From assembly GCF_051014685.1 (NCBI RefSeq), contig NW_027478539.1:682001-746000 (forward strand): 64,000 bases of DNA, in the 5' to 3' direction. How positions within the stretch are numbered: position 1 is the stretch's first letter; every line of letters starts with the position of its first letter. Source of the DNA: Ptiloglossa arizonensis (Eukaryota; Arthropoda; Insecta; Hymenoptera; Colletidae). Shown piece after piece: positions 49,438 through 58,865 of the stretch. Below the pieces are notes generated by a model. The model saw only the letters and a program-made list of their open reading frames with translations. It was not told where the DNA came from and did no database searches. The position numbers were made by a program, and so were the translations under genes.

Positions 49438-52400
49438 CTGCCATATCTCGCGAACGGATTGACCAATCCGCAAAATTTCAGTTGCATCTGAAAGTAGAAA
49501 CTCGCCCGATTACAACGGTATGCGTACTTTTCCCCTAGGCCGTTCTAGTTATTCGTTTCGAGCATCAGAACTGCGAAAATGTTGAGTTTCTCAAGCGTTT
49601 CTTACCTACAAGCTGCCATATCTCGCGAACGGATTGACCAATCCGCAAAATTTCTGTTGCATCTGAAAGTAGAAACTCGCCCGATTACAGCGGTATGCGT
49701 ACTTTTCCCCTAGACCGTTCTAGTTATGCTTGTCGAGCATCAGAACTGCGAAAATTTTGAGTTTCTCAAGCGTTTCTTACTTCCAAACTGCCATATCTCG
49801 CGAACGGATTGACCAATCCGCAAAATTTCTGTTGCATCTGAAAGTAGAAACTCGCCCGATTACAACGGTAGGTGTAGTTTTCCCCTAGGCCGTTCTAGTT
49901 ATTCGTTTCGAGCATCAGAACTGCGAAAATTTTGAGTTTCTCAAGCGTTTCTTACCTCCAAACTGCCATATCTCGCGAAAGGAATGACCAATCCGCAAAA
50001 TTTCTGTTGCATCTGAAAGTAGAAACTCGCCCGATTACAACGGTATGCGTACTTTTCCCCTAGGCCGTTCTAGTTATTCGTTTCGAGCATCAGAACTGCG
50101 AAAATTTTGAGTTTCTCAAGCGTTTCTTACTTCCAAACTGCCATATCTCGCGAACGGATTGACCAATCCGCAAAATTTCTGTTGCATCTGAAAGTAGAAA
50201 TTCGCCCGATTACAACGGTATGCGTACTTTTCCCCTAGAACGTTCTGGTTATGCTTGTCGAACATCAGAACGGCTAAAATTTTGAGTTTCTCAAGCGTTT
50301 CTTACCTCCAAACTGCCATATCTCGCGAACGGATTGACCAATCCGTAAAATTTCTGTTGCATCTGAAAGTAGAAACTCGCCCGATTACAACGGTATGCGT
50401 ACTTTTCCCCTAGGCCGTTCTAGTTATTCGTTTCGAGCATCAGAACTGCGAAAATTTTGAGTTTCTCAAGCGTTTCTTACCTCCAAACTGCCATATCTCG
50501 CGAACGGATTGACCAATCCGCAAAATTTCTGTTGCATCTGAAAGTAGAAACTCGCCCGATTACAACGGTATGCGTACTTTTCCCTAGGCCGTTCTAGTTA
50601 TTCGTTTCGAGCATCAGAACTGCGAAAATTTTGAGTTTCTCAAGCGTTTCTTACCTCCAAACTGCCATATCTCGCGAACGGATTGACCAATCCGCAAAAT
50701 TTCTGTTGCATCTGAAAGTAGAAACTCGCTCGATTACAACGGTATGCGTACGTTTCCCCAAGTCCGTTCTAGTTATTCGTTTCGAGCATTAGAACTGCGA
50801 AAATTTTGAGTTTCTCAAGCGTTTCTTACCTCCAAACTGCCATATCTCGCGAACGGATTGACCAATCCGCAAAATTTCTGTTGCATCTGAAAGTAGAAAC
50901 TCGCCCGATTACAACGGTAGGCGTACTTTTCCCCTACGCCGTTCTAGTTATTCGTTTCGAGCATCAGAACTGCGAAAATGTTGAGTTTCTCAAGCGTTTC
51001 TTACCTACAAACTGCCATATCTCGCGAACGGATTGACCAATCCGCAAAATTTCTGTTGCATCTGAAAGTAGAAACTCGCCCGATTACAGCGGTATGCGTA
51101 CTTTTCCCCTAGACCGTTCTAGTTATGCTTGTCGAGCATCAGAACTGCGAAAATTTTGAGTTTCTCAAGCGTTTCTTACTTCCAAACTGCCATATCTCGC
51201 GAACGGATTGTCCAATCCGCAAAATTTCTGTTGCATCTGAAAGTAGAAACTCGCCCGATTACAACGGTAGGTGTAGTTTTCCCCTAGGCCGTTCTAGTTA
51301 TTCGTTTCGAGCATCAGAACTGCGAAAATTTTGAGTTTCTCAAGCGTTTCTTACCTCCAAACTGCCATATCTCGCGAAAGGAATGACCAATCCGCAAAAT
51401 TTCTGTTGCATCTGAAAGTAGAAACTCGCCCCATTACAACGGTATGCGTACTTTTCCCCTAGTCCGTTCTAGTTATTCGTTTCGAGCATCAGAACTGCGA
51501 AAATTTTGAGTTTCTCAAGCGTTTCTTACCTCCAAACTGCCATATCTCGCGAACGGATTGACCAATCCGCAAAATTTCTGTTGCATCTGAAAGTAGAAAT
51601 TCGCCCGATTACAACGGTATGCGTACTTTTCCCCTAGAACGTTCTGGTTATGCTTGTCGAGCATCAGAACTGCTAAAATTTTGAGTTTCTCAAGCGTTTC
51701 TTACCTCCAAACTGCCATATCTCGCGAACGGATTGACCAATCCGTAAAATTTCTGTTGCATCTGAAAGTAGAAACTCGCCCGATTACAACGGTTTGCGTA
51801 CTTTTCCCCTAGGCCGTTCTAGTTATTCGTTTCGAGCATCAGAACTGCGAAAATGTTGAGTTTCTCAAGCGTTTCTTACCTTCAAACTGCCATATCTCGC
51901 GAACGGATTGACCAATCCGCAAAATTTCTGTTGCATCTGAAAGTAGAAATTCGCCCGATTACAACGGTATGCGTACTTTTCCCCTAGACCGTTCTAGTTA
52001 TGCTTGTCGAGCATCAGAACTGCGAAAATTTTGAGTTTCTCAAGCGTTTCTTACCTCCAAACTGCCATATCTCGCGAACGGATTGACTAATCCGCAAAAT
52101 TTCTGTTGCATCTGAAAGTAGAAACTCGCCCGCTTACAACGGTATGCGTACTTTTCCCTAGGCCGTTCTAGTTATTCGTTTCGAGCATCAGAACTGCGAA
52201 AATTTTGAGTTTCTCAAGCGTTTCTTACCTCCAAACTGCCATATCTCGCGAACGGATTGACCAATCCGCAAAATTTCTGTTGCATCTGAAAGTAGAAACT
52301 CGCTCGATTACAACGGTATGCGTACGTTTCCCCAAGTCCGTTCTAGTTATTCGTTTCGAGCATTAGAACTGCGAAAATTTTGAGTTTCTCAAGCGTTTCT

Positions 52401-52760
52401 TACCTCCAAACTGCCATATCTCGCGAACGGATTGACCAATCCGCAAAATTTCTGTTGCATCTGAAAGTAGAAACTCGCCCGATTACAACGGTATGCGTAC
52501 TTTTCCCCTAGGCCGTTCTAGTTATTCGTTTCGAGCATCAGAACTGCGAAAATGTTGAGTTTCTCAAGCGTTTCTTACCTCCAAACTGCCATATCTCGCG
52601 AAAGGAATGACCAATCCGCAAAATTTCTGTTGCATCTGAAAGTAGAAACTCGCCCGATTACAACGGTATGCGTACTTTTCCCCTAGGCCGTTCTAGTTAT
52701 TCGTTTCGAGCATCAGAACTGCGAAAATTTTGAGTTTCTCAAGCGTTTCCTACCTCCAAA
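49263..52760 (+). repeat. 3498-bp (20-monomer) unit, first of two direct copies
   Basis: It matches 52761-56608 at an offset of 3498 over its first 16 monomers, including TTTCAGTTGC, CTACAAGCTGCC, CGAACATCAG and CGGATTGTCC. Its cassette (51537-52410) lacks types 4 and 5, so GACTAATCC/CCCGCTTAC (52062) follows type 3 directly. That is a clean 350-bp loss relative to the sister unit. CCCCATTAC near 51430 is private. Confidence 0.9.
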
Positions 52761-55700
52761 CTGCCATATCTCGCGAACGGATTGACCAATCCGCAAAATT
52801 TCTGTTGCATCTGAAAGTAGAAACTCGCTCGATTACAACGGTATGCGTACGTTTCCCCAAGTCCGTTCTAGTTATTCGTTTCGAGCATTAGAACTGCGAA
52901 AATTTTGAGTTTCTCAAGCGTTTCTTACCTCCAAACTGCCATATCTCGCGAACGGATTGACCAATCCGCAAAATTTCAGTTGCATCTGAAAGTAGAAACA
53001 CGCCCGATTACAACGGTATGCGTACTTTTCCCCTAGGCCGTTCTAGTTATTCGTTTCGAGCATCAGAACTGCGAAAATGTTGAGTTTCTCAAGCGTTTCT
53101 TACCTACAAGCTGCCATATCTCGCGAACGGATTGACCAATCCGCAAAATTTCTGTTGCATCTGAAAGTAGAAACTCGCCCGATTACAGCGGTATGCGTAC
53201 TTTTCCCCTAGACCGTTCTAGTTATGCTTGTCGAGCATCAGAACTGCGAAAATTTTGAGTTTCTCAAGCGTTTCTTACTTCCAAACTGCCATATCTCGCG
53301 AACGGATTGACCAATCCGCAAAATTTCTGTTGCATCTGAAAGTAGAAACTCGCCCGATTACAACGGTAGGTGTAGTTTTCCCCTAGGCCGTTCTAGTTAT
53401 TCGTTTCGAGCATCAGAACTGCGAAAATTTTGAGTTTCTCAAGCGTTTCTTACCTCCAAACTGCCATATCTCGCGAAAGGAATGACCAATCCGCAAAATT
53501 TCTGTTGCATCTGAAAGTAGAAACTCGCCCGATTACAACGGTATGCGTACTTTTCCCCTAGGCCGTTCTAGTTATTCGTTTCGAGCATCAGAACTGCGAA
53601 AATTTTGAGTTTCTCAAGCGTTTCTTACTTCCAAACTGCCATATCTCGCGAACGGATTGACCAATCCGCAAAATTTCTGTTGCATCTGAAAGTAGAAATT
53701 CGCCCGATTACAACGGTATGCGTACTTTTCCCCTAGAACGTTCTGGTTATGCTTGTCGAACATCAGAACGGCTAAAATTTTGAGTTTCTCAAGCGTTTCT
53801 TACCTCCAAACTGCCATATCTCGCGAACGGATTGACCAATCCGTAAAATTTCTGTTGCATCTGAAAGTAGAAACTCGCCCGGTTACAACGGTATGCGTAC
53901 TTTTCCCCTAGGCCGTTCTAGTTATTCGTTTCGAGCATCAGAACTGCGAAAATTTTGAGTTTCTCAAGCGTTTCTTACCTCCAAACTGCCATATCTCGCG
54001 AACGGATTGACCAATCCGCAAAATTTCTGTTGCATCTGAAAGTAGAAACTCGCCCGATTACAACGGTATGCGTACTTTTCCCTAGGCCGTTCTAGTTATT
54101 CGTTTCGAGCATCAGAACTGCGAAAATTTTGAGTTTCTCAAGCGTTTCTTACCTCCAAACTGCCATATCTCGCGAACGGATTGACCAATCCGCAAAATTT
54201 CTGTTGCATCTGAAAGTAGAAACTCGCTCGATTACAACGGTATGCGTACGTTTCCCCAAGTCCGTTCTAGTTATTCGTTTCGAGCATTAGAACTGCGAAA
54301 ATTTTGAGTTTCTCAAGCGTTTCTTACCTCCAAACTGCCATATCTCGCGAACGGATTGACCAATCCGCAAAATTTCTGTTGCATCTGAAAGTAGAAACTC
54401 GCCCGATTACAACGGTAGGCGTACTTTTCCCCTACGCCGTTCTAGTTATTCGTTTCGAGCATCAGAACTGCGAAAATGTTGAGTTTCTCAAGCGTTTCTT
54501 ACCTACAAACTGCCATATCTCGCGAACGGATTGACCAATCCGCAAAATTTCTGTTGCATCTGAAAGTAGAAACTCGCCCGATTACAGCGGTATGCGTACT
54601 TTTCCCCTAGACCGTTCTAGTTATGCTTGTCGAGCATCAGAACTGCGAAAATTTTGAGTTTCTCAAGCGTTTCTTACTTCCAAACTGCCATATCTCGCGA
54701 ACGGATTGTCCAATCCGCAAAATTTCTGTTGCATCTGAAAGTAGAAACTCGCCCGATTACAACGGTAGGTGTAGTTTTCCCCTAGGCCGTTCTAGTTATT
54801 CGTTTCGAGCATCAGAACTGCGAAAATTTTGAGTTTCTCAAGCGTTTCTTACCTCCAAACTGCCATATCTCGCGAAAGGAATGACCAATCCGCAAAATTT
54901 CTGTTGCATCTGAAAGTAGAAACTCGCCCGATTACAACGGTATGCGTACTTTTCCCCTAGTCCGTTCTAGTTATTCGTTTCGAGCATCAGAACTGCGAAA
55001 ATTTTGAGTTTCTCAAGCGTTTCTTACCTCCAAACTGCCATATCTCGCGAACGGATTGACCAATCCGCAAAATTTCTGTTGCATCTGAAAGTAGAAATTC
55101 GCCCGATTACAACGGTATGCGTACTTTTCCCCTAGAACGTTCTGGTTATGCTTGTCGAGCATCAGAACTGCTAAAATTTTGAGTTTCTCAAGCGTTTCTT
55201 ACCTCCAAACTGCCATATCTCGCGAACGGATTGACCAATCCGTAAAATTTCTGTTGCATCTGAAAGTAGAAACTCGCCCGATTACAACGGTTTGCGTACT
55301 TTTCCCCTAGGCCGTTCTAGTTATTCGTTTCGAGCATCAGAACTGCGAAAATGTTGAGTTTCTCAAGCGTTTCTTACCTTCAAACTGCCATATCTCGCGA
55401 ACGGATTGACCAATCCGCAAAATTTCTGTTGCATCTGAAAGTAGAAATTCGCCCGATTACAACGGTATGCGTACTTTTCCCCTAGACCGTTCTAGTTATG
55501 CTTGTCGAGCATCAGAACTGCGAAAATTTTGAGTTTCTCAAGCGTTTCTTACCTCCAAACTGCCATATCTCGCGAACGGATTGACCAATCCGCAAAATTT
55601 CTGTTGCATCTGAAAGTAGAAACTCGCCCGATTACAACGGTAGGTGTAGTGTTCCCCTAGGCCGTTCTGGTTATTCGTTTCGAGTATCAGAACTGTGATA

Positions 55701-56608
55701 ATTTTGAATTTCTCGACCGTTTCTTGCCTCCAAACTGCCATATCTCGCGAACGGATTGACCAATCCGCAAAATTTCTGTTGCATCTGAAAGTAGAAAGTC
55801 GCCCGATTACAACGGTATGCGTACTTTTCCCCTAGACCGTTCTAGTTATGCTTGTCGAGCATCAGAACTGCGAAAATTTTGAGTTTCTCAAGCGTTTCTT
55901 ACCTCCAAACTGCCATATCTCGCGAACGGATTGACTAATCCGCAAAATTTCTGTTGCATCTGAAAGTAGAAACTCGCCCGCTTACAACGGTATGCGTACT
56001 TTTCCCTAGGCCGTTCTAGTTATTCGTTTCGAGCATCAGAACTGCGAAAATTTTGAGTTTCTCAAGCGTTTCTTACCTCCAAACTGCCATATCTCGCGAA
56101 CGGATTGACCAATCCGCAAAATTTCTGTTGCATCTGAAAGTAGAAACTCGCTCGATTACAACGGTATGCGTACGTTTCCCCAAGTCCGTTCTAGTTATTC
56201 GTTTCGAGCATTAGAACTGCGAAAATTTTGAGTTTCTCAAGCGTTTCTTACCTCCAAACTGCCATATCTCGCGAACGGATTGACCAATCCGCAAAATTTC
56301 TGTTGCATCTGAAAGTAGAAACTCGCCCGATTACAACGGTATGCGTACTTTTCCCCTAGGCCGTTCTAGTTATTCGTTTCGAGCATCAGAACTGCGAAAA
56401 TGTTGAGTTTCTCAAGCGTTTCTTACCTCCAAACTGCCATATCTCGCGAAAGGAATGACCAATCCGCAAAATTTCTGTTGCATCTGAAAGTAGAAACTCG
56501 CCCGATTACAACGGTATGCGTACTTTTCCCCTAGTCCGTTCTAGTTATTCGTTTCGAGCATCAGAACTGCGAAAATTTTGAGTTTCTCAAGCGTTTCTTA
56601 CCTCCAAA
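52761..56608 (+). repeat. 3848-bp (22-monomer) unit, second direct copy
   Basis: Full-length sister of 49263-52760 and homolog of 8675-12522 (offset 44086). It contains the complete cassette 55035-56258. CGGATTGTCC (54708) is shared with 51210 but not with 10622, so the two second-superunit copies are each other's closest relatives and arose after the superunits separated. Private changes include AAACACGCCC near 52998 and CCCGGTTAC near 53880. Confidence 0.9.
55035..56258 (+). repeat. Seven-monomer cassette, fifth complete copy (1224 bp)
   Basis: Types 1 to 7 are in order at 55035, 55210, 55385, 55560, 55735, 55910 (174 bp) and 56084. It corresponds to 10949-12172 at an offset of 44086. Confidence 0.9.
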
Positions 56609-58533
56609 CTGCCATATCTCGCGAACGGATTGACCAATCCGCAAAATTTCTGTTGCATCTGAAAGTAGAAACTCGCCCGATTACAACGGTATGCGTACTT
56701 TTCCCCTAGGCCGTTCTGGTTATTCGTTTCGAGTATCAGAACTGTGATAATTTTGAATTTCTCGACCGTTTCTTGCCTCCAAACTGCCATATCTCGCGAA
56801 CGGATTGACCAATCCGCAAAATTTCTGTTGCATCTGAAAGTAGAAACTCGCCCGATTACAACGGTATGCGTACGTTTCCCCAAGTTCGTTCTAGTTATTC
56901 GTTTCGAGCATCAGAACTGCGAAAATTTTGTGTTTCTCAAGCGTTTCTTACCTCCAAACTGCCATATCTCGCGAACGGATTGACCAATCCGCAAAATTTC
57001 TGTTGCATCTGAAAGTAGAAACTCGCCCGATTACAGCGGTATGCGTACTTTTCCCCTAGACCGTTCTAGTTATGCTTGTCGAGCATCAGAACTGCGAAAA
57101 TTTTGAGTTTCTCAAGCGTTTCTTACTTCCAAACTGCCATATCTCGCGAACGGATTGACCAATCCGCAAAATTTCTGTTGCATCTGAAAGTAGAAACTCG
57201 CCCGATTACAACGGTAGGCGTACTTTTCCCCTACGCCGTTCTAGTTATTCGTTTCGAGCATCAGAACTGCGAAAATGTTGAGTTTCTCAAGCGTTTCTTA
57301 CCTACAAACTGCCATATCTCGCGAACGGATTGACCAATCCGCAAAATTTCTGTTGCATCTGAAAGTAGAAACTCGCCCGATTACAGCGGTATGCGTACTT
57401 TCCCCCTAGACCGTTCTAGTTATGCTTGTCGAGCATCAGAACTGCGAAAATTTTGAGTTTCTCAAGCGTTTCTTACCTACAAAGTGCCATATCTCGCGAA
57501 CGGATTGACCAATCCGCAAAATTTCTGTTGCATCTGAAAGTAGAAACTCGCCCGATTACAGCGGTATGCGTACTTTCCCCCTAGACCGTTCTAGTTATGC
57601 TTGTCGAGCATCAGAACTGCGAAAATTTTGAGTTTCTCAAGCGTTTCTTACTTCCAAACTGCCATATCTCGCGAACGGATTGACCAATCCGCAAAATTTC
57701 TGTTGCATCTGAAAGTAGAAACTCGCCCGATTACAACGGTAGGTGTAGTTTTCCCCAAGGCCGTTCTAGTTATTCGTTTCGAGCATCAGAACTGCGAAAA
57801 TTTTGAGTTTCTCAAGCGTTTCTTACCTCCAAACTGCCATATCTCGCGAAAGGAATGACCAATCCGCAAAATTTCTGTTGCATCTGAAAGTAGAAACTCG
57901 CCCGATTACAACGGTATGCGTACTTTTCCCCTAGTCCGTTCTAGTTATTCGTTTCGAGCATCAGAACTGCGAAAATTTTGAGTTTCTCAAGCGTTTCTTA
58001 CCTCCAAACTGCCATATCTCGCGAACGGATTGACCAATCCGCAAAATTTCTGTTGCATCTGAAAGTAGAAATTCGCCCGATTACAACGGTATGCGTACTT
58101 TTCCCCTAGAACGTTCTGGTTATGCTTGTCGAGCATCAGAACGGCTAAAATTTTGAGTTTCTCAAGCGTTTCTTACTTCCAAACTGCCATATCTCGCGAA
58201 CGGATTGACCAATCCGCAAAATTTCTGTTGCATCTGAAAGTAGAAACTCGCCCGATTACAACGGTAGGTGTAGTTTTCCCCTAGCCCGTTCTAGTTATTC
58301 GTTTCGAGCATCAGAACTGCGAAAATGTTGAGTTTCTCAAGCGTTTCTTACCTCCAAACTGCCATATCTCGCGAACGGATTGACCAATCCGCAAAATTTC
58401 TGTTGCATCTGAAAGTAGAAACTCGCCCGATTACAACGGTAGGTGTAGTTTTCCCCTACGCCGTTCTAGTTATTCGTTTCGAGCATCAGAACTGCGAAAA
58501 TTTTGAGTTTCTCAAGCGTTTCTTACCTCCAAA
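56609..58533 (+). repeat. Copy of the 12523-14272 9-mer region
   Basis: Offset 44086 to about 13397 and then 44261, because one extra monomer is present here. Shared rare states include CCCCAAGTTCG (12795 and 56881), CCAAGGCC and CGGCTAAAA. The two regions diverge near 58430: GGTAGGTGTAG/CTACGCC here against GGTATGCGTAC/TCTGGTT near 14180. The two 11-mers of 14273-18122 are not represented in this superunit. Confidence 0.87.
57309..57658 (+). repeat. Single-monomer tandem duplication
   Basis: Two adjacent monomers (57309 and 57484) both have ACAGCGG, TTTCCCCC and ATGCTTGTCG, where the homologous region has one (13223). The second begins AGTGCC instead of ACTGCC, a private change at its first base. 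This is the smallest-scale expansion visible in the window. Confidence 0.8.
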
Positions 58534-58725
58534 CTGCCATATCTCGCGAAAGGAATGACCAATCCGCAAAATTTCTGTTGCATCTGAAAGTAGAAACTCG
58601 CCCGATTACAACGGTATGCGTACTTTTCCCCTAGTCCGTTCTAGTTATTCGTTTCGAGCATCAGAACTGCGAAAATTTTGAGTTTCTCAAGCGTTTCTTA
58701 CCTCCAAACTGCCATATCTCGCGAA

Positions 58726-58741
58726 CGGATTGACCAATCCG
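58726..58741. repeat. Conserved dyad (near-palindrome), monomer positions 18-33
   Basis: CGGATTG-AC-CAATCCG has perfect 7-bp inverted arms around a 2-bp centre. It lies in the most conserved part of the monomer and recurs in most of the 365 copies. Two common variants weaken it: GACTAATCC (one arm position) and AAAGGAATGACC (two left-arm positions). Such a site could bind a homodimeric protein or extrude as a cruciform. Short dyads are known to be enriched in centromeric satellites of several eukaryotes. The role here is inferred. The entry marks the reference copy; the element repeats every 175 bp. Confidence 0.85.
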
Positions 58742-58774
58742 CAAAATTTCTGTTGCATCTGAAAGTAGAAACTC

Positions 58775-58791
58775 GCCCGATTACAACGGTA
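58775..58791 (-). other. CENP-B-box-like 17-bp motif, monomer positions 67-83
   Basis: Read on the minus strand this is TACCGTTGTAATCGGGC. Against the mammalian CENP-B box YTTCGTTGGAARCGGGA, 12 of 17 positions match, including GTTG, AA and CGGG. Of the nine core positions (NTTCGNNNNANNCGGGN), seven match; the two mismatches are the TT of TTCG, here AC. A match this good somewhere in a random 175-bp monomer is not negligible (a few percent by a rough uniform-base estimate), so this is a candidate only. Many monomers carry broken forms: CTCG or ACCG for CCCG, CCCGCTT, ACAGCGG, or the 1-bp-shorter TTAAACGG. The entry marks the reference copy. Confidence 0.4.
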
Positions 58792-58852
58792 TGCGTACTT
58801 TTCCCCTAGGCCGTTCTAGTTATTCGTTTCGAGCATCAGAACTGCGAAAATT

Positions 58853-58865
58853 TTGAGTTTCTCAA
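58853..58865. repeat. Second dyad TTGAG-TTT-CTCAA, monomer positions 145-157
   Basis: Perfect 5-bp inverted arms flank a 3-bp centre, directly after the AAAATTTT tract. It is intact in most copies. Variants with TTTTGTG (for example 14273-14447), or with TTTTGAATTTCTCGACC (for example 277-451), destroy it. It is shorter than the first dyad, so chance is more plausible. The entry marks the reference copy. Confidence 0.6.

Noticed and set aside
58827..58849. Hairpin TTTCG...CGAAA (monomer positions 119-123 and 137-141)
   Set aside because: The arms are only 5 bp, with a 13-base loop, and the left arm is absent in the common ATGCTTGTCG monomer type.
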